The notes: generated from the letters alone by a model not told the origin. A stretch of DNA of 64,000 nucleotides from Paenibacillus arenosi (GCF_014841135.1 NZ_JACYTN010000001.1:558001-622000), one strand, 5' to 3'. Shown: positions 52,311 through 60,909, counted from the stretch's first letter. A program made the numbers and translations.

Positions 52311-53609
52311 ATGACAAGCTACATTGCAGAAAGCCCCATTCAGTTGCTTAAGCCAGCTTCATCCATCGCTCTCTGGTATGCCAACATGAATGATGATCAG
52401 GCGTGGAATACGAGCAAATATTTCCCTGTGTTACATGATCCCGTGCAAGCCAAGCTAGTCATTCAGCAAGAGCAGCAGCTGCTCTGGATTGCTGAGAGCG
52501 AAGATACGGTGTTGTTCCATCATCAACCTGAAGATGAATTTTTAGCATATGTTGAAATGGTGCGAGGACAAGGTACGCTGCCACATATTCAGAGGTTGCA
52601 TCACGGCGAATCAGATTCCGATGCTGACAAGCATAGTCAGGATAAGGAGCTTACACTTCTTCCTTTTCTATTAACGGAGCAGGTACGCCAATGGTCATAT
52701 GAGAAAGGTTGGAAGTTGCGCTATGACGATGCTGATTATGTTCGAAGGCTAAATGATAAATATCAGGTTCGGAGATTTGTAGAAAAGAACGGTTTTGCTG
52801 TTACTAAGGGCTATTTCTGTCATACACCTGAACAATTAGAAGAAGCTTACCGTAGGATTCAAGTGCAAGGATTTACTCAAGCGGTACTCAAATCCCCGCA
52901 TGGTTCATCTGGGAAAGGTTTATCTGTCATCGATAGTGAGGCGGCATTTCATAAGCTGCTTGCTTTTATTCGTAGGCGAGCTGCTACATTTGAGCTGTTG
53001 CTTGAAGCTTGGCACCCGATCAAACGTTCCTTGAATGCCCAAATTTCTATTCAGCCCAATGAAGTACATTTACTGGCGATTACAGAGCAGCGCATTCTGG
53101 AGCGCGGTATCTATGTAGGGACGGACTATGCACCACAAATTCCAGCAGCACTGCGAGAAACCTATGAGAACGAAATGCTTAGATTAGGCCATCTGCTTCA
53201 GCAGCAAGGATATACAGGGGTAATTGGCGTAGATTCGATTGTTGATGAATTAGAAGATTTGTATCCGATAATCGAGATTAATGGGCGTTTTACGCAAGTT
53301 ACTTACTTGCTTCCATTTGTAGAGTCTCAACTTCATTCGCATACATTTGTAGAAAGCCGTTATATCCGGCTGGATGCCGAACGTAAGTATACATTTTCTG
53401 AAATGAAAGCAGCTCTTGATGAGGCACTTGAGCCAGATATTCATCAACGCTACGTTATCTATACGTATGCTGCTCAACAGCATGCTGAACGATGGCATTA
53501 TAGAGTGTTTCTCCTGTTTTTGGGACAAGATGCTGATTCCTTTCATCACATGATTGATCGTTTTGAGCGATTTACACTTGCTTCTTTGGAGGGAGTGGAA
53601 GGAAAATGA
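52311..53609 (+). CDS. ATP-grasp ligase
   Basis: ~432-residue ATP-grasp protein. After a ~120-residue N-terminal domain comes YVRRLNDKYQVRRFVEKNGF (start of the ATP-grasp fold), the ATP-binding AVLKSPHGSSGKGLSV (~190), a Glu-containing LLLEAWHP, the substrate Asp in VIGVDSIV, and the metal-binding PIIEINGRFTQ (~318-328). ATP-grasp enzymes join a carboxylate to an amine or thiol via acyl-phosphate. Beside a carrier-protein gene, loading of an amino acid on the ACP (as BtrJ does in butirosin synthesis) or amide formation is a reasonable inference. ATG 52311 has GGAGGT ten bases upstream. The 3' end overlaps the next gene by four bases. Confidence 0.82.
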   Translation: MTSYIAESPIQLLKPASSIALWYANMNDDQAWNTSKYFPVLHDPVQAKLVIQQEQQLLWIAESEDTVLFHHQPEDEFLAYVEMVRGQGTLPHIQRLHHGESDSDADKHSQDKELTLLPFLLTEQVRQWSYEKGWKLRYDDADYVRRLNDKYQVRRFVEKNGFAVTKGYFCHTPEQLEEAYRRIQVQGFTQAVLKSPHGSSGKGLSVIDSEAAFHKLLAFIRRRAATFELLLEAWHPIKRSLNAQISIQPNEVHLLAITEQRILERGIYVGTDYAPQIPAALRETYENEMLRLGHLLQQQGYTGVIGVDSIVDELEDLYPIIEINGRFTQVTYLLPFVESQLHSHTFVESRYIRLDAERKYTFSEMKAALDEALEPDIHQRYVIYTYAAQQHAERWHYRVFLLFLGQDADSFHHMIDRFERFTLASLEGVEGK

Positions 53610-54727
53610 GCGCATTTGTTACGGTGTTAAGCGCAGCGAATTCCTTAGGTATTTATGTTCCTGCCAAGCTGCTCCAACATCAGCTGCGAGCTAAAGGACT
53701 GCAAGTTCAGATAGAAATGTTGGAGCAGTTGTATCCAGCGGTGACACGTGACAGCATCCCTCGTTACCGTAAGGCTTTCCACCAAAGCTTTCGAGTCGCA
53801 AAGACAGGCTATCACTTGGCAAAAAATTTGGGTGATACGTTGGACCCAACTAAAGTTGAGGCGCTGCTGTCCAAATGGAAGGAAGAAGGCAGAAAGCATT
53901 TCATTGTGATGACAGGTTTCTGGATTCCTGTCATTGAGCGTTATAAGGAGATAATGAAGGAAACGTCGTCCCTTACGATCCAATTGATACGACTTGATGC
54001 AGGAGAATCTGCCTCTTATGCCGTGCATAGAGGACTCGGAGACGATTATCACAATGTATGGATGTTCGAAGTCGGAGGGAATGAGGAGCAGCAGTTGTGT
54101 CGGCAGCTAATTGTGAGCAGGGAAGCACCAGTGTCATTTGAGTCGCGTGCTGATCGCTATACGATCCATGGTGGCGGATGGGGAATTGGCACGTACCAAA
54201 CGATAATCGATCCAGCGCGCCAACAACAGCTTGCATTAAATGTAATCGCCTACTATTTGGACGATATTCCGGATAATCGAGATTTTCATCGCTACTATAT
54301 GATCGATCCGGAGTGGAATCCTTGGGACATCGACGAACAAGGTGATCATCGTTTTCCACCATTTGCGGAGGTTAACGAGCAAGGGAATGTTGAGTTTCTA
54401 TCATGCAGCAGCCGCTCTTATCCCGAAGTATTCGATCTTATTCGTAACAGTCGTGCTGTTATTAGCAAGCCAGGCGGTGCCACTTTAGTAGACTCTTTAT
54501 CTGCGGCAACTCCCGTTATCATGTTGGAGCCATTCGGCAGTCATGAGGAAGCGAATATGAAGCTATGGGAATCAGAAGGCTTTGGCATTCGTTACGAGCA
54601 GTGGAAGGAAGCTGGATTTTCAATCGATTTGTTAAGAGAGTTGCATGACAACTTATTACGAGCACGCGAAAAGGCGGTAGATGTTGTAGAAGAGCTTATT
54701 GTCAGTTTACACGTACCGAATAACTAA
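53606..54727 (+). CDS. GT-B (UGT/GT28-like) glycosyltransferase
   Basis: 373-residue GT-B fold glycosyltransferase. The N-terminal VTVLSAANSLGIYVPAKLLQ is like the acceptor domain of MurG/UGT proteins. The C-terminal donor-binding motif AVISKPGGATLVDSLSAATP is followed by VIMLEPFGSHEEANMKLWES. It likely transfers a nucleotide-activated sugar to a small molecule made by the cluster. ATGA overlap with the ATP-grasp gene shows tight coupling. The middle region (~200-260) with DIPDNRDFHRYYMIDPEWNP is unlike common family members. Confidence 0.78.
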   Translation: MSAFVTVLSAANSLGIYVPAKLLQHQLRAKGLQVQIEMLEQLYPAVTRDSIPRYRKAFHQSFRVAKTGYHLAKNLGDTLDPTKVEALLSKWKEEGRKHFIVMTGFWIPVIERYKEIMKETSSLTIQLIRLDAGESASYAVHRGLGDDYHNVWMFEVGGNEEQQLCRQLIVSREAPVSFESRADRYTIHGGGWGIGTYQTIIDPARQQQLALNVIAYYLDDIPDNRDFHRYYMIDPEWNPWDIDEQGDHRFPPFAEVNEQGNVEFLSCSSRSYPEVFDLIRNSRAVISKPGGATLVDSLSAATPVIMLEPFGSHEEANMKLWESEGFGIRYEQWKEAGFSIDLLRELHDNLLRAREKAVDVVEELIVSLHVPNN

Positions 54728-54778
54728 ATAATCCCCTGTCAGCGGCGTAAGATGAAGCAGCCATGAAAGGAGGTGAGG

Positions 54779-54805
54779 ATGAAAGAGACTGCAACTCGGA
54801 TGTGA
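54779..54805 (+). CDS. Eight-codon minigene with perfect Shine-Dalgarno
   Basis: GAAAGGAGGTGA (54765-54776) matches the complement of the 16S rRNA 3' end over 12 bases. It is followed at ideal spacing by ATG and seven more sense codons, giving MKETATRM, then TGA. A second overlapping frame from ATG 54763 gives MKGGEDERDCNSDVT. It lies in the 153-base gap between the glycosyltransferase and the first radical SAM gene, the only sizeable gap in this part of the operon. It may be a leader peptide or ribosome-loading site; it is too short for a typical RiPP precursor. Confidence 0.4.
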   Translation: MKETATRM

Positions 54806-54880
54806 CGTAGCGTCGTTCGTTGTCTTGTCAGTAAGATGTAGTTCAACCAACCTACTTTTATGATGAGGAGGAGATACGAG

Positions 54881-55990
54881 ATGGCAATCCAGATAAATAA
54901 AGAAGGGATACCGTCTGTAATCAGCACGTCAACACCTCGATGGATATGGCTCCAATTGTTAGAAGCATGCAACTTACGCTGCAAAATGTGCTATGAATGG
55001 GGCGATAATGGCGCTTATAAAGAAAGGCCAGTACTTGCTCAATTAGACATCAATGTTGTAAAGCAAATTATCGAGGACTGCAGTCATGCGAAGCCGTACT
55101 ATGATTTGTTCGGTGGCGAGCCTTTAATGTACAAGCACTTTGATGAGGTGCTTGAAACCCTCAAATATTATGGCAGTCAGGTGGCCTTTCCTACCAATGG
55201 CACCTTGCTGGAAAAGAAAGCGGAGATGATTATCGAGCATGGGGCGCATCGAGTATGGGTTTCTATGGACGGACCAGAAGAAATTAATGATGCGCAGCGG
55301 GGCCCAGGTGTATTTAAGAAGGCTAGACGGGGTATCGAGAAATTATTTGACTTGAGGGAAGCAAAAGGCTTGGAGTTTCCTAAAGTAGGGATTATTTTTA
55401 TCATTACCCCATTAACTTATATGCACGTTGAGCGATTGTTCTTCGAACACATTGACATTAAGAAGCTGGATCATATTAGTCTTGAATTCCAGTCCTTTAT
55501 TACTCCTGAAGATCATGTGGAATACCGCAATATTTTGAAAACCAACTTCAATCTAGACACGAACGCGCAAGTATCCAATGGATTCGTTCGTCCATTGTCT
55601 GAATTTAGTCAGATGGACAAGGCGGAGTTATCTCGCCAAGTACGAAATATCGAGCGCTACTGCCAAGAAAACGGTGTCTACTTCAATGCCTACCCTCAAA
55701 ATATGACCGAGGATACCATCGACCTTTATTTCAGCGGCAACAGCCGTGAACTGTCGCATGCGAAGAAGCGGTGTGAGTTTCCTTGGCTCAGCACGGAAAT
55801 TAATGCGCGCGGCGATGTTACCTCTTGCCATGCTTTCTACGACCTTACTTTAGGAAATGTAAATGAAGAGCGCCTGTTAGATATTTGGAAAGGGCCTCGC
55901 TACAAGGAGTATCGCAACTACTTGAAACGCAATTCGTTTCCAATTTGCCAAGCGTGCTGCTTGAATTTCAAAACGAAGACGGAGAAATAA
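54881..55990 (+). CDS. Radical SAM/SPASM enzyme 1
   Basis: 369-residue radical SAM enzyme. Cluster motif LEACNLRCKMC (Cys30, 34, 37), GGEPLMYKH after strand 2, the SAM-ribose region WVSMDGPEE, and a C-terminal SPASM/twitch region with cysteines in RCEFPW (~298), TSCHAFYD (~316) and CQACC (~357-361) for auxiliary clusters. SPASM enzymes act on peptides (PqqE, sactionine synthases) or on sugars and cyclitols (BtrN). Without a precursor peptide nearby, a small-molecule substrate is inferred. ATG 54881 follows GAGGAGGAG; one base separates its stop from the next gene. Confidence 0.88.
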   Translation: MAIQINKEGIPSVISTSTPRWIWLQLLEACNLRCKMCYEWGDNGAYKERPVLAQLDINVVKQIIEDCSHAKPYYDLFGGEPLMYKHFDEVLETLKYYGSQVAFPTNGTLLEKKAEMIIEHGAHRVWVSMDGPEEINDAQRGPGVFKKARRGIEKLFDLREAKGLEFPKVGIIFIITPLTYMHVERLFFEHIDIKKLDHISLEFQSFITPEDHVEYRNILKTNFNLDTNAQVSNGFVRPLSEFSQMDKAELSRQVRNIERYCQENGVYFNAYPQNMTEDTIDLYFSGNSRELSHAKKRCEFPWLSTEINARGDVTSCHAFYDLTLGNVNEERLLDIWKGPRYKEYRNYLKRNSFPICQACCLNFKTKTEK

Positions 55991-55991
55991 G

Positions 55992-57023
55992 ATGAGTAGT
56001 ATACAGATGGATGGTGTGGGTGTTCTTCGTATTGGTGTGCTTGGATGTGCTCGTATCGTGGGGCGAGCGCTGATTCAACCTTTACGAAGTGTGCCTCATT
56101 TAACGGTTCATGGCATTGCTAGTCGTTCTCTTGAGCGTGCTCAGCAATTTGCTTCGAAGTATGCCATACCTCACGCGTACGGTAGTTATGAGCAGTTGTT
56201 AGCTTCACCAGATATCGATGTCGTCTATATTGCTTTGACCAATGAGCAGCATGTGGAGTGGGTAATACGTTCTTTGCAAGCAGGCAAGCATGTGTTGGTT
56301 GAGAAGCCAATGTGCTTGACGATGAAAGAGTATGATCGCATCGCAGCGGAGCAATTACGAAGCGGTCTTTACGTATTGGAAGGTGTTATGATTCAACATC
56401 ATCCATGGCAATCGACGGTGAAAAGGTTCGTTGAGTCTGGTGAGTACGGTGAGCTGCATGCCGTGGGCATGAATCTCAGTGTTAGAGTGGAACGAGAAGG
56501 AATGGATGATTATCGCATGTATCCAGAGCAGGGCGGTGGAGCTTGGTATGATTTCGGTACGTACTGGCTTCAAACGCTTCAAGCTATTGTTGGATTGAAC
56601 ATGACACGAGTTGAAGCTAGTTCTGATTTTGACGGACCTAATCGTACAGATTGGACATTTCGAGCAGAGGCAGCGTATGAGAATGGTTTGAAGGCTACTT
56701 TTAAAGGCTCGTTTGAGGAGCAATATGAGGCAAGTGTTGTGTTCCAATTCGAACGCTGTAACGTTGTGCTGCAAGATATTTTCCGACCAGGTATTGCGCC
56801 TTGTAAGCTGGCGATACATGTAGAATGCATCGAAAGTGGAGAGGTTGAAAGCATAGGATTTGAGAAGCAGTCCTATTTTTCTAATCAATGGAACTATTTT
56901 GGTGATGTTATTATGAACGGAATTACTAGTGATGCTTTCAGTCAGACAGGTGAAAGAGTGAAGGTTCTCGAGCAGCTCTATAATCAAGCTCGAATGCTAT
57001 CAACGACAATCGTTATCGATTAG
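55992..57023 (+). CDS. Gfo/Idh/MocA-family oxidoreductase
   Basis: 343-residue NAD(P)-dependent dehydrogenase. N-terminal Rossmann IGVLGCARIVGRALIQPL, ISYIALTNEQH-like strand end DVVYIALTNEQHVEW, the catalytic Lys in HVLVEKPMCLTMKE, and the C-terminal domain motif GGGAWYDFGTYWLQ. The D..TY pattern fits the branch with a Tyr where many inositol dehydrogenases have His. It would oxidise or reduce a hydroxyl of a sugar or cyclitol in the pathway. GGAG before ATG 55992. Tightly packed between radical SAM 1 and the ACP gene. Confidence 0.88.
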   Translation: MSSIQMDGVGVLRIGVLGCARIVGRALIQPLRSVPHLTVHGIASRSLERAQQFASKYAIPHAYGSYEQLLASPDIDVVYIALTNEQHVEWVIRSLQAGKHVLVEKPMCLTMKEYDRIAAEQLRSGLYVLEGVMIQHHPWQSTVKRFVESGEYGELHAVGMNLSVRVEREGMDDYRMYPEQGGGAWYDFGTYWLQTLQAIVGLNMTRVEASSDFDGPNRTDWTFRAEAAYENGLKATFKGSFEEQYEASVVFQFERCNVVLQDIFRPGIAPCKLAIHVECIESGEVESIGFEKQSYFSNQWNYFGDVIMNGITSDAFSQTGERVKVLEQLYNQARMLSTTIVID

Positions 57024-57034
57024 GAGGAGTCAAG

Positions 57035-57289
57035 ATGAATGACAAAATTATTGCTATCTTAAGTGAAGTAAAAGAAGATCCATCATTACTGCAAACGCTG
57101 CAGCCAACTTCAGATATTGTAAATGACGCGGGTCTTGACTCTTTGCAGATGATTAACTTTATGCTTGCAATAGAAGATGAGTTTGATATCCAAATTGACT
57201 TTGATACGTTCGACTATGATCATTTAGCGTCAATTGAAATTTTTTCAGCTTTTTTACGAGTATCAAAGGCGGCTCAACCACAGACCTAG
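57035..57289 (+). CDS. Acyl carrier protein
   Basis: 84-residue stand-alone carrier protein. Four-helix pattern with the phosphopantetheine site AGLDSLQMINFM (Ser36) and the acidic recognition helix MLAIEDEFDIQIDF. It is unlike housekeeping AcpP in sequence, so it is probably dedicated to this cluster. AGGAG before ATG 57035. It is the expected partner of the two FabH-like proteins and perhaps of the ATP-grasp ligase. A phosphopantetheinyl transferase is not in the window. Confidence 0.9.
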   Translation: MNDKIIAILSEVKEDPSLLQTLQPTSDIVNDAGLDSLQMINFMLAIEDEFDIQIDFDTFDYDHLASIEIFSAFLRVSKAAQPQT

Positions 57290-57338
57290 AGAGCTGGGCT
57301 GCTTAAAATAATACGTAATGCTTGGGAGGAGGAAGACG

Positions 57339-58511
57339 GTGCAACCACGTACGCATGTCAAATTTGACCGAGACACGTTTCAAAATGTAAAACGAACGAT
57401 TCGTAATATGTCCATGTCTAGCAGAGCACAGCGGCATGATCCTACCTTTGCATTGGATGTGCCTGATGATATCGGCATAAAGCTGAACAATGGCTGCAAC
57501 TTACGCTGCAAGCATTGCTTTGAATGGAACAGTGATGGCTACCATCATGATATGTCACGCGAAGTGAAAAACGCAGAGATTGAGTTTGATCTGCTATGCC
57601 AATTGTTAAAAGATACGCAGCATCGGAGTTCACGCTTATTTCTATGGGGTGGTGAACCGCTGTTCTATACCAAATTTGAAGCACTGGCAGATTATTTAGC
57701 AGAAGATCCTCGTACGACTACGATTTGTACGAATGGATTGCTTATTAAGGACAAATTAGATTCGATCTTAAAAATATCAGAAGGTCTTACATTGCTAATA
57801 AGCCTTGAAGGATTTGAGGCGGAAAATGATGCGATTCGAGGCAGAGGAACGTTTCAAAAAGTTGTTGAGCAAATGAATATGCTGCTCGAATTGCAAAAAG
57901 CGGGCACGTATAAAGGCCGAATTTCGATCAGCTTGACGATTAACGATGCAATGATCGGGAAGTTGTATGATTTTATGGAATATTTTGAGTCATTAGGCAT
58001 TGATACCGTATATTTTGTATTCCCGTGGTACATCCCGGAGGATGTTGCCAACAAAATGGATGATTACTATCGCGAGCGCTTCAACTGGCTTGAGGCGGCA
58101 AAAACGCAGCAGCGATATAGTTGGCATTCCTTCACATTCCGCGTGTCTGAAGCCAATATTGAGCCGCTGCAAGAAGAGATGAAGCGGATCAATGCGCGAG
58201 TGTGGGACAGTCGTATACGTTTCCAACCAGCGCTTGAACCAGCAGAAGTGAGAGATTTTGTGCTTGGCTCAGAAAAACCTGCCATGAAACGAACACAATG
58301 TTTGTCTATCTCTAATCGAATTGATATTATGCCGGATGGCAAGGTCAATCCATGTAAGTTCTTCCCTGAATTTACGCTCGGTGATTTGAGTAAGGATGAT
58401 CTGCAAGATGTATTCCACAGTGATTCATTCCGACGTCATCGTGAAGTGCTGGGTGAAGGTCTAACTCCTGTTTGCTCCCGTTGCGTTCTACTGTATAATC
58501 ATGGTAGATAA
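57339..58511 (+). CDS. Radical SAM/SPASM enzyme 2
   Basis: 390-residue radical SAM enzyme, only distantly similar to the one at 54881. Cluster motif NNGCNLRCKHC (Cys53, 57, 60), WGGEPLFYTKFE, ISLEGFEAENDAIRGRG, and a C-terminal SPASM domain with TQCLSI, NPCKFFPEFTLGDL and VCSRC. A ~45-residue N-terminal extension precedes the barrel. GTG 57339 sits six bases after GGGAGGAGG; the in-frame ATG at 57318 precedes that site and cannot use it. It follows the ACP gene by 49 bases, raising the possibility of an ACP-bound substrate. Confidence 0.88.
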   Translation: MQPRTHVKFDRDTFQNVKRTIRNMSMSSRAQRHDPTFALDVPDDIGIKLNNGCNLRCKHCFEWNSDGYHHDMSREVKNAEIEFDLLCQLLKDTQHRSSRLFLWGGEPLFYTKFEALADYLAEDPRTTTICTNGLLIKDKLDSILKISEGLTLLISLEGFEAENDAIRGRGTFQKVVEQMNMLLELQKAGTYKGRISISLTINDAMIGKLYDFMEYFESLGIDTVYFVFPWYIPEDVANKMDDYYRERFNWLEAAKTQQRYSWHSFTFRVSEANIEPLQEEMKRINARVWDSRIRFQPALEPAEVRDFVLGSEKPAMKRTQCLSISNRIDIMPDGKVNPCKFFPEFTLGDLSKDDLQDVFHSDSFRRHREVLGEGLTPVCSRCVLLYNHGR

Positions 58512-58540
58512 ACGGTTTGTCCAAGAGGAGGAGTTAGAGG

Positions 58541-59512
58541 ATGACAACCGAAACCGTTCATATTTCTGCGTGGTCCTTGTACCAACCTGATATTGTGCCC
58601 ATCCGTAATGTGATACGGAAGGCTAGAAGAGAGGGGTACGTGTTCACAAGGGACGAGGCGGACTTCAACAAAGAGGGTATTTATACGGTTGCGATGGAGA
58701 AGCATTTGACTCATCTTCAAATGATTGAGCGAGTAGTAGATCCACTAATTGAAAGATGCAGACAAGAAGGCACTACGATAGCGGAAATATGGTTCGCGCA
58801 AACTTCCATGGTTGCGTGGCATGATCGAAACTTTTTTAAATCAGTATTGGCACGATGGGGGCTAGAGCATGTACCGATTTATGCATTAGAGGAGTATTCT
58901 TGCTCTAGCTTCCATTCGGTGCTCAAAAATGCAAAAATGATGCTTGAGCATGCTCCCAACCAAGCCATTCTATTTATAGGCTGCGATAAAGGCAGGCATC
59001 CACTTGATTACGTAACGGATTATGTGTTCGTTGGCGATAGTTCTTCAGCCTGTCTTCTTGAATACGGAAAAGGAACACATCAGCTTATTGCCGTAGATTC
59101 GAAGCACGATAAAGTCATCTATGATAATGATGAAGAGAAGATTAAGCAGGCCTATCAATTGTACTATTTGCATATTAGGCAATTTATAATCCGAATGATT
59201 AAGCAGAACGGATTAAAGATTGATGATATTAAACTCGTATTTTGCAACAACATGCCTAACTTCGTATGGGAGACTGTAGCACGGACTACAGGCATTCCAC
59301 TCACTAAATTTTATAGACCTTCCTTGCATACTGGCTGCCACATGACGAATTCGGATGTTCTATTCAATTTGGAGCATGCTGTTACGCACGAAGCACTTGC
59401 TCCTGGAGACTATTATTTTTCTTTAACAACTGGGACGGGCGGAAGCTTCGGATGTGCGTTGCATCGGTATTGTCCACCCAATCATTCTGATGAGTGGCAG
59501 GAGGATTACTAA
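58541..59512 (+). CDS. FabH-like ketosynthase III with Cys-Asn-His active site
   Basis: 323-residue thiolase-fold protein aligned by eye to FabH. The nucleophile Cys121 (EEYSCSSFHS) keeps exact spacing to the following GCD strand (FabH GSD). FVGDSSSACLL matches the FGDGA block. At the FabH His244 position there is Asn236 (LVFCNNMPN), and at the Asn274 position there is His267 (HTGCHMTN), so His and Asn appear exchanged. The end TGTGGSFGCALHRY is typical. It may condense an acyl group with an ACP thioester or transfer an acyl group. It overlaps the next, FabH-like gene by one base (TAATG), suggesting a heterodimer. Confidence 0.83.
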   Translation: MTTETVHISAWSLYQPDIVPIRNVIRKARREGYVFTRDEADFNKEGIYTVAMEKHLTHLQMIERVVDPLIERCRQEGTTIAEIWFAQTSMVAWHDRNFFKSVLARWGLEHVPIYALEEYSCSSFHSVLKNAKMMLEHAPNQAILFIGCDKGRHPLDYVTDYVFVGDSSSACLLEYGKGTHQLIAVDSKHDKVIYDNDEEKIKQAYQLYYLHIRQFIIRMIKQNGLKIDDIKLVFCNNMPNFVWETVARTTGIPLTKFYRPSLHTGCHMTNSDVLFNLEHAVTHEALAPGDYYFSLTTGTGGSFGCALHRYCPPNHSDEWQEDY

Positions 59513-60561
59513 TGGTGCAACAACTTTCCTCACGTTTATTTCTAAGCGATCTTTCCATAAAGAAACCTAATAGCTTTAAAACATTTGAGCAGTGCGACGA
59601 AGCGATGGAATACGAACTTGATAAGATGGCTAGTGAGAGGGAACATTTGTTTCAAGCATCAGGGGTTCCACCTTTGTGGCCTCCAGCTGCGGACAGCCGT
59701 ACTCATGCGTATCATTCTAGCTCTAGCAATACAAACAGTTCTATGGTAGCAACGATAGCCGCCCCAGTTCTGGTACCAGCCTTTCATGAACAGCCTTACG
59801 ATGCAATATGTGCAGAGGCAGTTCAAGCGGGGCGATATAACGACGCATCCTATTTGTGCTACTGTCATGAAACCGTTGTTCCAGCTATCATTTATATGCC
59901 TAGCTTTCAGCTTGCACAAGCGCTAGGTCATGCACGTACCGTTCCATTAGCGATTGGTCAGCATGGCAGTCTAGCATGTATTCTAGGTTTCCGATGGTTG
60001 GAACGTATGCTGCTGAATGATAACTCAAGTCATGCGGTGCTTACGATTATTGACCAGACGGTCTATCCTTTCAGCAGACGTCATTGGAATGGATATTTGA
60101 AAGCTGATATGGCTATGTGGTGTCGTGTATCCTCGCAGGATGGTGAATTTGAAGTATTATCCTATGAGAGCAAGCCTGCTTATCTAGCAACCGATATGTT
60201 TGATTGGACAAGCGAAGATTACGATCAAGCTATTTATGGCTTAGTACAACAATTGGAATTGTCGATGAATCAAGGAGCGTATATGCAGTCGGATCTCTTG
60301 ATTGTACAGCATGTCTCTGCAAAATGGATGAGTCAGGTTGAACGTATAGCCGCACAAACAGGTATATCTCTCTATCAAAGATCGGAATGGACAGAAGTGA
60401 ATGGCCTCGGAAGTGATCCCTTTTTGACGCTACAAGAAGCTGTTAAAACGGATGTGTTTGGACATGGTCAAACAGCTTTACTCGTCTTTGCTAGTGTTGA
60501 TTATGGAATAGGGCTCGTACGCATAAAAAGGAATATGGAAGCAACTGGCAATGAATCGTAA
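59512..60561 (+). CDS. FabH-like partner protein lacking the catalytic Cys
   Basis: 349-residue degenerate thiolase-fold protein. The region IGQHGSLACILGFRWLERML aligns with the FabH nucleophile helix, but the Cys position is Leu154 (or Ser153), with a Cys two residues later. His267 (LIVQHVSAKW) lies two residues off the FabH His position, and Asn297 (TEVNGLGSDP) is at the exact Asn274 spacing. The end LVFASVDYGIGLVRIKR keeps the last strands. Translationally coupled to the preceding Cys-containing paralog, as in the PqsC/PqsB pair. ATG 59512 has GCAGGAGG eight bases upstream. Last gene before the operon terminator. Confidence 0.72.
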   Translation: MVQQLSSRLFLSDLSIKKPNSFKTFEQCDEAMEYELDKMASEREHLFQASGVPPLWPPAADSRTHAYHSSSSNTNSSMVATIAAPVLVPAFHEQPYDAICAEAVQAGRYNDASYLCYCHETVVPAIIYMPSFQLAQALGHARTVPLAIGQHGSLACILGFRWLERMLLNDNSSHAVLTIIDQTVYPFSRRHWNGYLKADMAMWCRVSSQDGEFEVLSYESKPAYLATDMFDWTSEDYDQAIYGLVQQLELSMNQGAYMQSDLLIVQHVSAKWMSQVERIAAQTGISLYQRSEWTEVNGLGSDPFLTLQEAVKTDVFGHGQTALLVFASVDYGIGLVRIKRNMEATGNES

Positions 60562-60909
60562 GTGTGAAGGTTCCATTACTCCTTATAGAGGGGCATGTTA
60601 AATGAAACCTAATGGCAACCATGGAATTTGTAGTACAAGAGCTATAAAAACTTACTTAAACCACAATGCGGCTAACCGCTTGTGGTTTTTTGTTGCTCAA
60701 TCATACAAAATTATCTAATACAAAAATTACAATTTACAAAACTTTTGGACGTTTCATGCATCTAACAGGTATACTCATATTTATGTGTAAACGTGGATTC
60801 TAGATAGCAAGTCGATGTTAGTTATGTTAGTAGAGAGATTTGAGTGTGTATCTATACTGACAAAATGAATCTCGAATTACATAACCGTGGAAAATAGATT
60901 ATAAATTGG
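60562..60909. other. 348-base intergenic region
   Basis: Contains the operon terminator (60658-60691). The remainder is A/T-rich; a TTGGAC..TATACT pair near 60743-60773 has a 19-base spacer and is a weak promoter candidate for the acyltransferase unit. No other feature seen. Confidence 0.5.
60658..60691 (+). terminator. Rho-independent terminator of the biosynthetic operon
   Basis: AAACCACAA-GCGG pairs with CCGC-TTGTGGTTT around a CTAA loop, followed by six T. A strong, clear end to the unit that starts at 49648. Confidence 0.92.

Noticed and set aside
54728-54880. RiPP precursor gene for the SPASM enzymes
   Set aside because: Only 8- and 15-codon frames are present. Neither has a leader-core layout, and no RRE-like protein is in the operon.
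54739-54984. Minus-strand frame crossing the radical SAM 1 start
   Set aside because: It overlaps a well-supported gene and its ribosome binding site, and has no start signal of its own.
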